Positions 35,337 through 41,455 of a stretch of 41,455 nucleotides of DNA are shown piece after piece (within the stretch, counting starts at the first letter, position 1; each line of letters begins with the position of its first letter). The translations under genes and the position numbers were made by a program. The stretch is from an uncultured Lachnospiraceae bacterium (GTDB lineage: Bacteria > Bacillota > Clostridia > Lachnospirales > Lachnospiraceae): assembly GCA_902772635.1 (NCBI GenBank), contig CACYBK010000083.1:1-41455 (forward strand), written 5' to 3'. The notes beneath the pieces are model-generated. The model had not been told where the DNA came from. It did not search any database and saw nothing but the letters and a program-made list of their open reading frames with translations.

Positions 35337-36595
35337 AGAAAAAGCCCGTAAACGGCATGAGGGATATATTGCCGGAGGAAGCGGCACTTCGGGATCATGT
35401 GACAGCTGTCATCAAGGAGACATACAGATCGCATGGCTTTACACCCATTGAGACGCCTCTTCTTGAAGAGATAGGAAATCTTTCAAATGACCAGGGCGGA
35501 GAGAATGAAAAGCTGATATTCAAAGTATTGAAGCGCGGCGAAAAGCTCGACCTCACGGGAGACGTCAGGGAAGAAGACATAGTAGACTACGGGATGCGAT
35601 ATGACCTTACGGTCCCGCTTTCCCGCTTCTATTCAAACAATGAAAACGACCTTCAAAAGCCCTTCAAGGCGCTTCAGATGGGACCTGTCTTTCGGGCCGA
35701 CAGGCCGCAGAAGGGGAGATACCGCCAGTTCACGCAGTGCGATATAGATATAATAGGCGAAAAGTCGTACCTTGCGGAATGCGAGCTCATCACAGCGACC
35801 ACAAAGGCGCTGTCCCGGCTTTCGTTCTCGGACTTCAGGATCGTGATAAACGATAGAAGGCTATTGTCTTCAATGGCGGACTACGCAGGCTTTCCGAAAG
35901 AGAGGCAGGGGAAGCTTTTCATCATCCTTGACAAGCTTGACAAGATTGGGCTTGAAGGCGTGAGAGATGAACTCAAAGAAAGCGGCTTTGATGAGACTTC
36001 AATAGAAAAATATATATCGCTCTTTGAAGCGCTTGACGGAAAAAATGACATACAGGAGTCACTCTCGATCCTGAAAGAGCGGATGGGTGACTTTTTCCCG
36101 GAGGATGCCGCAAGTGACCTTACAAATATAGGTTCGATCGTAATGTCAGATGATGTCAGGGAAGCTGATTTCTCCCTCGTCTTTGATCCGACTCTGGTCC
36201 GCGGCATGGGCTATTACACAGGACCCGTCTTTGAGATCAGGATAGCAGAGCTTGACATATCCTGCGGCGGCGGCGGGAGATACGACAATATGGTCGGCCT
36301 TTTCGCGGGACACGACACCCCGGCCTGCGGATTTTCTATTGGCTTTGAGAGGATAATCCTCCTTCTTAAAGAAAAGGGCTATGAAATCCCGGGTTCAGGG
36401 AAGAAGACAGCGATCCTCCTTGACAAGGGGCTCTCGGCAGATGAGATCAAAAAGGCTTACGGTGAGGCGCGCGCCCTTCGAAGTGAAGGAAATACAGTCC
36501 TCATAGAAAGAATGCAGAAAAACAAAAAATTCCAAAAGGAAATGCTTGAAAAGGAAGGCTATTCGGAGGTTATTGAAAAATGGCAGAATCAATGA
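35327..36595 (+). CDS. hisS: Histidyl-tRNA synthetase
   Basis: This class II synthetase of 422 residues carries the typical RYDLTVPLSRF, MGPVFRADRPQKGRYRQFTQCD (motif 2 region), histidine-specific LVRGMGYYTGPVFEI, SCGGGGRYD and GFSIGFERI (motif 3). The C-terminal anticodon-binding domain is short, about 70-75 residues after motif 3, but includes the expected LLDKG...A..LR.EGNTV pattern. It follows hemZ with a 10-base overlap and runs 16 bases into aspS. Confidence 0.95.
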   Translation: MALKKKPVNGMRDILPEEAALRDHVTAVIKETYRSHGFTPIETPLLEEIGNLSNDQGGENEKLIFKVLKRGEKLDLTGDVREEDIVDYGMRYDLTVPLSRFYSNNENDLQKPFKALQMGPVFRADRPQKGRYRQFTQCDIDIIGEKSYLAECELITATTKALSRLSFSDFRIVINDRRLLSSMADYAGFPKERQGKLFIILDKLDKIGLEGVRDELKESGFDETSIEKYISLFEALDGKNDIQESLSILKERMGDFFPEDAASDLTNIGSIVMSDDVREADFSLVFDPTLVRGMGYYTGPVFEIRIAELDISCGGGGRYDNMVGLFAGHDTPACGFSIGFERIILLLKEKGYEIPGSGKKTAILLDKGLSADEIKKAYGEARALRSEGNTVLIERMQKNKKFQKEMLEKEGYSEVIEKWQNQ

Positions 36596-38394
36596 CGGGG
36601 CTTAAAAGAAGCTCCCGCTGCACAGCAATAAGTGAAGATGATATCGGGAAAGAACTCACCCTCATGGGCTGGGTCCAGAAGAGAAGGAATCTTGGAGCAT
36701 TGATCTTCGTTGATCTTCGGGATATCTCGGGGATAGTCCAGATACTCTTTGACGAAGATATATGCGGGCATGAGGTCTTTGAGAAGGCAGGATCTCTTCG
36801 AAGCGAATTCGTGATCGCGGTCACGGGCAAGCTTCAAAAAAGAGGCGGCGCTGTAAACAAGGACTTAAAAACCGGCTCACTTGAGCTTGCGGCAACCGCA
36901 CTTCGCATTCTTTCGGAATCGGAGACCCCTGTCTTTCCTATAGAAGACGATATCAATACAAAAGAGGAGATAAGGCTGAAATATAGAAGCCTTGACCTTC
37001 GCCGCCCCGCGATACAAAGGAATCTGATCCTTAGATCAAAGGTAATGCAGTCTGTCCGGTCTTTTTTGACTGACGAAGGGTTCCTTGAGATAGAGACCCC
37101 GATGCTCACAAAGTCGACGCCCGAGGGAGCGCGCGACTATCTTGTACCTTCCCGCGTACATCCCGGCGAATTCTATGCCCTGCCCCAGAGCCCGCAGCTT
37201 TTCAAGCAGCTTCTCATGGTCTCGGGCTATGACAGGTATTTCCAGATCGCGAGGTGCTTCCGTGACGAGGACTTGAGAGCTGACCGTCAGCCTGAATTTA
37301 CGCAGATAGATATGGAGCTGTCCTTCGTCGATGTCGATGATGTCCTTGATGTGAATGAAAGGCTCCTTCAAAAAGTATTCAAAGAGGCGATAGGCCTTGA
37401 GATCGAACTCCCTCTTCAGAGGATGACCTGGGACAGCGCAATGGAGCGGTACGGATCCGACAAGCCCGATACGAGATTTTCGATGGAGCTCATACGCTTG
37501 AGTGAAACGGTTGCTGACTCCGGCTTTTCGGTTTTTTCTGATGCCGTAAAAAATAATGGGGGAGTATACGCGATAAACGTAAAAGGGCAGGGCGATATGC
37601 CAAGAAAGCGCCTCGACAAGCTGACAGAGGATGCAAAGGGCCTCGGGGCAGCAGGGCTTGCCTATATTCAGCTGAAAAGCGACGGGAATCGCAAGGCATC
37701 CTTTGAGAAATTCTTAAAAGACGGCGAACTTGATTCAATAATCAACAAGTGCCAAGGCGAAACCGGCGATCTCATCCTGATAGTCTCGGGAACACTCAAG
37801 ATATCAAGAGAGGTGCTCGGACAGCTTCGCGTAAACCTTGCAAAAGAGCTTGGACTCATAGATGAATCAAAATACAACTTCCTTTGGGTAGTGGATTTCC
37901 CCATGTTTGAGTGGTCGGATACCGAAAACCGCTACATGGCGATGCATCATCCCTTCACTATGCCGTATGAAGAGGACCTTCATCTCCTTTCAGATAAGGA
38001 AGCTCTTGGGAAGGTAAGGTCAAAGGCCTATGATATAGTCTTGAACGGCACGGAGCTTGGCGGAGGCTCGATAAGGATCCATCGCTCTGACATTCAGGAA
38101 AAGATGTTTGAAGCCCTCGGGCTTTCGCTTGATGAAGCAAATGAGAGATTCGGCTTCCTCCTCACAGCCTTCAAATACGGGGTTCCGCCCCATGCAGGGC
38201 TTGCTTACGGGCTTGATCGGATGATAATGCTGATGGCAAAAGCCCAGTCCATAAGAGATGTCATAGCCTTCCCGAAGGTGAAGGACGCAAGCGACCTCAT
38301 GTGCGACGCCCCGTCAGTTGTTGACAAAAAGCAGCTTGATGAGCTTTTCATAAGTACGATCCCGGAAGAAAATAATGAAGGAAAAGGGGAGTGA
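36580..38394 (+). CDS. aspS: Aspartyl-tRNA synthetase, bacterial type
   Basis: This is a class IIb synthetase with an N-terminal OB-fold anticodon domain (VMGWVQ-like LMGWVQKRRNLG), motif 1 FLEIETPMLTKSTPEGARDYL, motif 2 FQIARCFRDEDLRADRQPEFTQ, the bacterial GAD insertion (about 290-420) and motif 3 AYGLDRMIML. Two starts are possible: ATG 36580, whose product MAESMTGLKR matches relatives as I remember them, and ATG 36592, which makes an ATGA overlap with hisS. Whether it also charges tRNA-Asn cannot be decided; no gatCAB genes are in view. The secreted repeat protein follows 4 bases later. Confidence 0.95.
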   Translation: MAESMTGLKRSSRCTAISEDDIGKELTLMGWVQKRRNLGALIFVDLRDISGIVQILFDEDICGHEVFEKAGSLRSEFVIAVTGKLQKRGGAVNKDLKTGSLELAATALRILSESETPVFPIEDDINTKEEIRLKYRSLDLRRPAIQRNLILRSKVMQSVRSFLTDEGFLEIETPMLTKSTPEGARDYLVPSRVHPGEFYALPQSPQLFKQLLMVSGYDRYFQIARCFRDEDLRADRQPEFTQIDMELSFVDVDDVLDVNERLLQKVFKEAIGLEIELPLQRMTWDSAMERYGSDKPDTRFSMELIRLSETVADSGFSVFSDAVKNNGGVYAINVKGQGDMPRKRLDKLTEDAKGLGAAGLAYIQLKSDGNRKASFEKFLKDGELDSIINKCQGETGDLILIVSGTLKISREVLGQLRVNLAKELGLIDESKYNFLWVVDFPMFEWSDTENRYMAMHHPFTMPYEEDLHLLSDKEALGKVRSKAYDIVLNGTELGGGSIRIHRSDIQEKMFEALGLSLDEANERFGFLLTAFKYGVPPHAGLAYGLDRMIMLMAKAQSIRDVIAFPKVKDASDLMCDAPSVVDKKQLDELFISTIPEENNEGKGE

Positions 38395-38398
38395 TCGA

Positions 38399-38983
38399 AT
38401 GAAGAAATATTTGCGTACTTTTTCTATAGCGCTCGCGAGCGTGTTCTTGCTTTCCTTTGCACAAAACGCAAGTGCAGCGGAAACCGCAGCAGGGACAAAG
38501 GCGGAGACTGATGCAAAGACAGAGACAAAGACAGAGACTGATACCGATACAGAAACAGAGTCAGTCCCCATCTACAGGCGCTATAATCCCGGAAACGGGG
38601 AGCATTTCTATACCACAAACAAGTCTGAAGCCGATACACTCGTGACTGTCTACGGCTGGAATGATGAAGGGATAGGCTGGTATGCCCCGAAAACTGCTTC
38701 TGACCGCGGAAATCCTGTTTACAGGTTCTATAATCCGACACTCGGCGTTCACCGTTATACCGCGGACAAGACCGAGAGAGAAGCGCTCCTCTACTACGGC
38801 TGGAATGCGGAAGGAATACTGTGCTATTCAATGAAAAAGGGCGGGATACCGGTCTACCGACTGATGAACCCGAACAATCAGCAGGAGAATTATACTCTTT
38901 ATCCTGCGGAAGCCGTAATGAACATAAGGGCGGGCTGGTTTAATATGCCCTATACCTTCTATGCTGCCAAAAATGATGATTAA
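38399..38983 (+). CDS. Small secreted protein with three YNP-type (DUF5648-like) repeats
   Basis: ATG 38399 (after GGGGAG, inside a longer open frame from 38375) starts a signal peptide ending near NASA-AE (residue 27). A short low-complexity stretch rich in Lys/Thr/Glu/Asp (about 35-60) follows, encoded by ACAGAGAC-type nucleotide repeats that probably slip easily. Three repeats then follow (about 60-194) with cores YRRYNPGNGEHFYTT, YRFYNPTLGVHRYT and YRLMNPNNQQENYT and GW endings. The protein is just a leader, a linker and repeats, with no catalytic domain. It sits between two synthetase genes, 4 bases after aspS and 14 before serS, an unexpected place for a secreted protein. Confidence 0.88.
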   Translation: MKKYLRTFSIALASVFLLSFAQNASAAETAAGTKAETDAKTETKTETDTDTETESVPIYRRYNPGNGEHFYTTNKSEADTLVTVYGWNDEGIGWYAPKTASDRGNPVYRFYNPTLGVHRYTADKTEREALLYYGWNAEGILCYSMKKGGIPVYRLMNPNNQQENYTLYPAEAVMNIRAGWFNMPYTFYAAKNDD

Positions 38984-38997
38984 GAGAGGACCAAATA

Positions 38998-40287
38998 ATG
39001 CTTGATATCAAATTCGTCCGCGAAAACCCGGACATTGTAAAGGAAAATATCAAAAAGAAGTTTGAAGATCACAAGCTCCCCATGGTGGATGAGGTAATAG
39101 AGCTTGACAAAGAGGTACGCGCTGCCCAGCAGGAGGGCGATGAGATAAGGGCGAAGAGGAATACCCTTTCAAAGCAGATAGGCGCCCTCATGAAGGAAGG
39201 AAAAAAGGAAGAGGCTGAAAGCGTAAAGGCGCAGGTCAACGCGAACGCGAAGAGGCTTCAGGAGCTTGAAGAGAAGGAAAATGAGCTTCGCACAAAAATA
39301 AGGAAGATAATGCTCCTTATCCCGAACATCATCGACCCCTCTGTTCCTATAGGAAAGGACGACTCAGAGAATGTCGAAGTTGAGCGCTTCGGAGAGCCTG
39401 TCGTTCCTGACTTTGAGATCCCTTATCATACGCAGATAATGGAGCGCTTCGACGGCATCGACCTTGAAGCGGCAGGAGCAGTGGCAGGGAACGGATTTTA
39501 TTATCTTTCGGGGGATATAGCAAGGCTTCACTCGGCCTGCCTTTCATATGGAAGGGATTTTATGATAGGCAGGGGCTTCACATACGTGATACCGCCCTTC
39601 ATGATAAGGTCCCGCGTTGTGGACGGTGTCATGTCCTTTGACGAGATGGATGCCATGATGTACAAGATCGAGGGTGAGGACCTTTATCTGATAGGAACAA
39701 GCGAGCACTCTATGATCGGCCGTTTCATCGACGCGACGATAGACGAAGCAAAGCTTCCGCTCACGCTCACATCCTATTCTCCGTGCTTTCGGAAGGAGAA
39801 GGGGGCTCACGGCATAGAGGAGCGCGGTGTTTATAGGATCCACCAGTTTGAAAAGCAGGAGATGATCGTAGTTTGCAAGCCTGAGGAATCAATGGACTGG
39901 TACAATAAGCTCTGGAAGAATACGGTCGACTATTTCCGCTCCCTCGATATCCCGGTAAGAACCCTTGAATGCTGCTCCGGCGACCTTGCGGATCTCAAAG
40001 TCAAGTCCTGCGATGTCGAGGCCTGGAGCCCTAGACAGAAGAAATATTTCGAGGTCGGCTCCTGCTCAAATCTTTCGGACGCGCAGGCGCGCAGGCTTAA
40101 TATCAAGGTAAAGGGCGCAGACGGGAACAAATATCTCGCTCATACATTGAACAACACCTGCGTCGCACCGCCGAGGATGCTGATCGCCTTCCTTGAGAAC
40201 AATCTCAACGCCGACGGCTCCGTAAACATCCCGAAAGCCCTTCAGCCCTATATGGGAGGAATGGAGAAGATGGTGCCCAAGCGCTGA
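38998..40287 (+). CDS. serS: Seryl-tRNA synthetase, divergent motif set
   Basis: An N-terminal coiled-coil arm (about 30-105) that contacts the long variable arm of tRNA-Ser precedes the class II core. The core reads YLIGTSEHSMIG where common bacterial enzymes read IPTAEVPLTN. Motif 2 is PCFRKEKGAHGIEERGVYRIHQFEK, cited only as about residues 261-285, and motif 3 is CVAPPRMLIAFLENN. This pattern is closer to what I remember of archaeal-like enzymes and of Lachnospiraceae proteins than to E. coli SerS. Length 429 aa is normal. AGAGAGGA lies upstream. No T-box leader is present in the 14-base gap. It is followed by a terminator. Confidence 0.93.
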   Translation: MLDIKFVRENPDIVKENIKKKFEDHKLPMVDEVIELDKEVRAAQQEGDEIRAKRNTLSKQIGALMKEGKKEEAESVKAQVNANAKRLQELEEKENELRTKIRKIMLLIPNIIDPSVPIGKDDSENVEVERFGEPVVPDFEIPYHTQIMERFDGIDLEAAGAVAGNGFYYLSGDIARLHSACLSYGRDFMIGRGFTYVIPPFMIRSRVVDGVMSFDEMDAMMYKIEGEDLYLIGTSEHSMIGRFIDATIDEAKLPLTLTSYSPCFRKEKGAHGIEERGVYRIHQFEKQEMIVVCKPEESMDWYNKLWKNTVDYFRSLDIPVRTLECCSGDLADLKVKSCDVEAWSPRQKKYFEVGSCSNLSDAQARRLNIKVKGADGNKYLAHTLNNTCVAPPRMLIAFLENNLNADGSVNIPKALQPYMGGMEKMVPKR

Positions 40288-40326
40288 AAAAGTAGACAAA
40301 ACACTTATATGGTATGTTGAATCACG

Positions 40327-40358
40327 AACCACCCTACATCTTGTGCGGGGTGGTTTTT
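40327..40358 (+). terminator. Intrinsic terminator after serS
   Basis: AACCACCC (40327-40334) pairs with GGGTGGTT (40348-40355) around a 13-base loop and is followed by a T-run (to 40358). It lies 40 bases after the serS stop and ends the long plus-strand run. This is the clearest terminator in the window. Confidence 0.88.
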
Positions 40359-40421
40359 CTATGTACAACAAAAGATACAAAAAAGTTTTCATTGAAAGGG
40401 GTTTCTTCCATAAAAAGTGTC

Positions 40422-40450
40422 TTGCTTTTTTCTATGTATTGGAATAAGAT
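40422..40450 (+). promoter_or_regulatory. Candidate promoter of the last gene
   Basis: TTGCTT (40422-40427) and TAAGAT (40445-40450) are 17 bases apart, placing a start near 40457. The -35 matches only the TTG; the -10 matches five of six bases. Confidence 0.45.
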
Positions 40451-40456
40451 TGCTTT

Positions 40457-40645
40457 CGTATGTAGTATCCGTAAGTAGGCGAAGTCTGCCAGCTTTTCCT
40501 CGGGCTCCGGCCGAGGTCAGGAAGCCTGAGAACAAAAGATTTGCAGTCGACCCCATTTCGGATGCGACCGGGTTCGAAATTTATAGAGAACCCGAAAAGG
40601 TTTACACTTTTTGTTACAAGTTTTATTAAGAAAGGAGAATGCTTA
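40457..40645 (+). promoter_or_regulatory. Structured 5' leader of unknown type
   Basis: Between the candidate promoter and the ATG at 40646 are about 190 bases with several close inverted repeats. These are GGC/GCC near 40478-40490, CCTCGG/CCGAGG at about 40499-40517, TCAGG/CCTGA at about 40518-40530, and GGGTTC/GAACCC at about 40570-40593 with a competing ATTTCG/CGAAAT pair. I compared it by eye with TPP, cobalamin, c-di-GMP-I and glutamine riboswitch cores and found no convincing match. It could be an unrecognised riboswitch, a protein-binding leader or an mRNA stabiliser. The AAAGGAG at 40631-40637 is outside the hairpins listed. The rest of the 358-base gap from 40288 holds only the terminator and promoter. 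Confidence 0.5.
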
Positions 40646-41455
40646 ATGAACAAGTTAGGCACAAAGCTTGGTGCGATAGCGATGTCAGCTGTAATGGCTC
40701 TCTCATTCGCACCCAGCGCAGCGATCACTTCGCTTGCTGCAGGCGGAGATGATCTCACAGATGCCACGCAGGAGTTGTCTACACCGGTTTACCGCCTGTA
40801 CAACCCTAACAGTGGCGAGCACTTATTCACAACAAATGAAAATGAGTGCGACAGCCTTGATAAGAATGGCTGGGATTATGAGACGATTGCATGGTATGCA
40901 CCTTCAACAGGTGATCCGGTCTTCAGACTTTACAATCCCAATCATCCTCTTGGTGATCATCACTACACATCAAGTGAAGAAGAGAGAGACAACCTGATTA
41001 AACAGGGCTGGAAACTTGACGCTACTGCATTCAACACAGTAGCAGAGGGTGAGCTTCTCGGAGCTCCGGTTTATTCACTTTACAATCCCAATGCTTATGA
41101 TCTCGGGATGGCTACACATCACCTCACACTCAGCGAGGAAGAGGCAGATGGTCTTGAACTGCTTGGCTGGACAAATGAAGGCCCTAAGTTCTATGAGTAT
41201 GCTGAGGATCTTGATCCCGAAGTAGAGGAGCTTACTGTTAGCATCGACAATACCACACCCAAGGTTGGCGATACGCTGATAGCGACGGTGACTGGAGCAG
41301 CAGCTGCTTCCTATGAGTGGGCAGTATCTGTTGACGGTGAAGATTGGGAAGTAGTTGAAACAGAAGATGATGACACATTTGCTGTAACTCCTGATCTCGT
41401 TGGAATGTATGTAAAGGTAACTGTTACTGCTGAAGATGAAGAGACAGCTTCTGAC
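40646..41455 (+). CDS. Secreted protein with three YNP-type (DUF5648-like) repeats and an Ig-like region, cut by the window end
   Basis: The frame is open for 270 codons to the end of the window with no stop. AAAGGAG lies 8 bases before the ATG. A signal peptide (MNKLGTKLGAIAMSAVMALSF, residues 1-21, then cleavage near SLAA at about 29-32) is followed by three repeats (about 45-185) with cores YRLYNPNSGEHLFTT, FRLYNPNHPLGDHHYT and YSLYNPNAYDLGMATHHLT. After an acidic linker, a beta-rich Ig-like segment begins (TPKVGDTLIATVTG...YEWAVSVDGEDW, about 208-240). Such proteins are usually large surface or wall-bound modular proteins. The C-terminal domains and any anchor are outside the window. Confidence 0.9.
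   Translation, partial: MNKLGTKLGAIAMSAVMALSFAPSAAITSLAAGGDDLTDATQELSTPVYRLYNPNSGEHLFTTNENECDSLDKNGWDYETIAWYAPSTGDPVFRLYNPNHPLGDHHYTSSEEERDNLIKQGWKLDATAFNTVAEGELLGAPVYSLYNPNAYDLGMATHHLTLSEEEADGLELLGWTNEGPKFYEYAEDLDPEVEELTVSIDNTTPKVGDTLIATVTGAAAASYEWAVSVDGEDWEVVETEDDDTFAVTPDLVGMYVKVTVTAEDEETASD

Noticed and set aside
36592-36595. ATG 36592 as the aspS start by ATGA overlap with hisS
   Set aside because: Possible, but the product from 36580 begins MAESMTGLKR, which fits relatives better; left as the alternative start.
40417-40629. 70-codon open frame in the leader before the last gene
   Set aside because: It begins with a GTG lacking a ribosome binding site, covers the promoter and hairpins, and its product resembles nothing.
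40457-40645. Leader as a cobalamin riboswitch because of the TCAGGAAGCCTGA hairpin
   Set aside because: Only that short hairpin resembles the B12 box region; the other conserved elements are missing.

Overview
The window looks like a chromosomal stretch of an anaerobic Gram-positive bacterium of the Clostridia, most likely a Lachnospiraceae-like lineage. That assignment is an inference from gene order, from an mDAP-type MurE plus DapF, from a PASTA-domain kinase, from a HemZ-type radical-SAM enzyme, and from heavy use of CTT/CTC (Leu) and AGG/AGA (Arg) codons. No phage, transposase, integrase, CRISPR array or plasmid function was found. Most of the window is dense housekeeping sequence with many ATGA or one-base overlaps between genes.

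Layout. (1) 1-1040, minus strand: a tRNA-Leu with anticodon AAG cut by the left edge and preceded by a clear promoter, a 73-residue helical small protein, and a PAS-domain protein. (2) 1283-15433, plus strand: cysE and a YitT-family membrane protein, then a long run murE-priA-def-fmt-rsmB-rlmN-PP2C phosphatase-PASTA kinase-rsgA-rpe, linking cell wall synthesis, replication restart, translation initiation, rRNA methylation, envelope signalling and ribosome maturation. (3) 15416-17513, mixed strands: a secreted CAP-domain protein with YNP-type repeats and three small genes. (4) 17562-24173, plus: DJ-1-like protein, tig-clpP-clpX-engB, then a binding-protein-like gene with no signal peptide overlapping a FliB-like gene. 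(5) 24205-26975, minus: carD-amidase-PAP2 and uridine phosphorylase. (6) 27068-40287, plus: guaB with a eukaryotic-type hisA homologue, dapF, a GNAT gene, rel, a metallo-beta-lactamase-fold gene, hemZ, hisS, aspS, a small secreted repeat protein and serS. (7) 40288-41455: a terminator, a candidate promoter with a structured leader of about 190 nt, and the start of another secreted repeat protein that runs off the window.

The most unusual material lies outside the housekeeping genes. A dispersed GC-rich repeat family occurs at about 149-207, 1141-1258 and 24016-24075; the second copy forms a perfect 25-bp inverted repeat in a divergent promoter region and the third lies inside a coding sequence. 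Three secreted proteins share a tyrosine/tryptophan-rich repeat that I recognise as DUF5648-like, one of them joined to a CAP domain. The last of these genes has a long structured leader of no family I could identify. A HisA homologue of the eukaryotic type sits behind guaB with a possible active-site change. The tRNA-Leu(AAG) fits the strong CTT/CTC codon preference.
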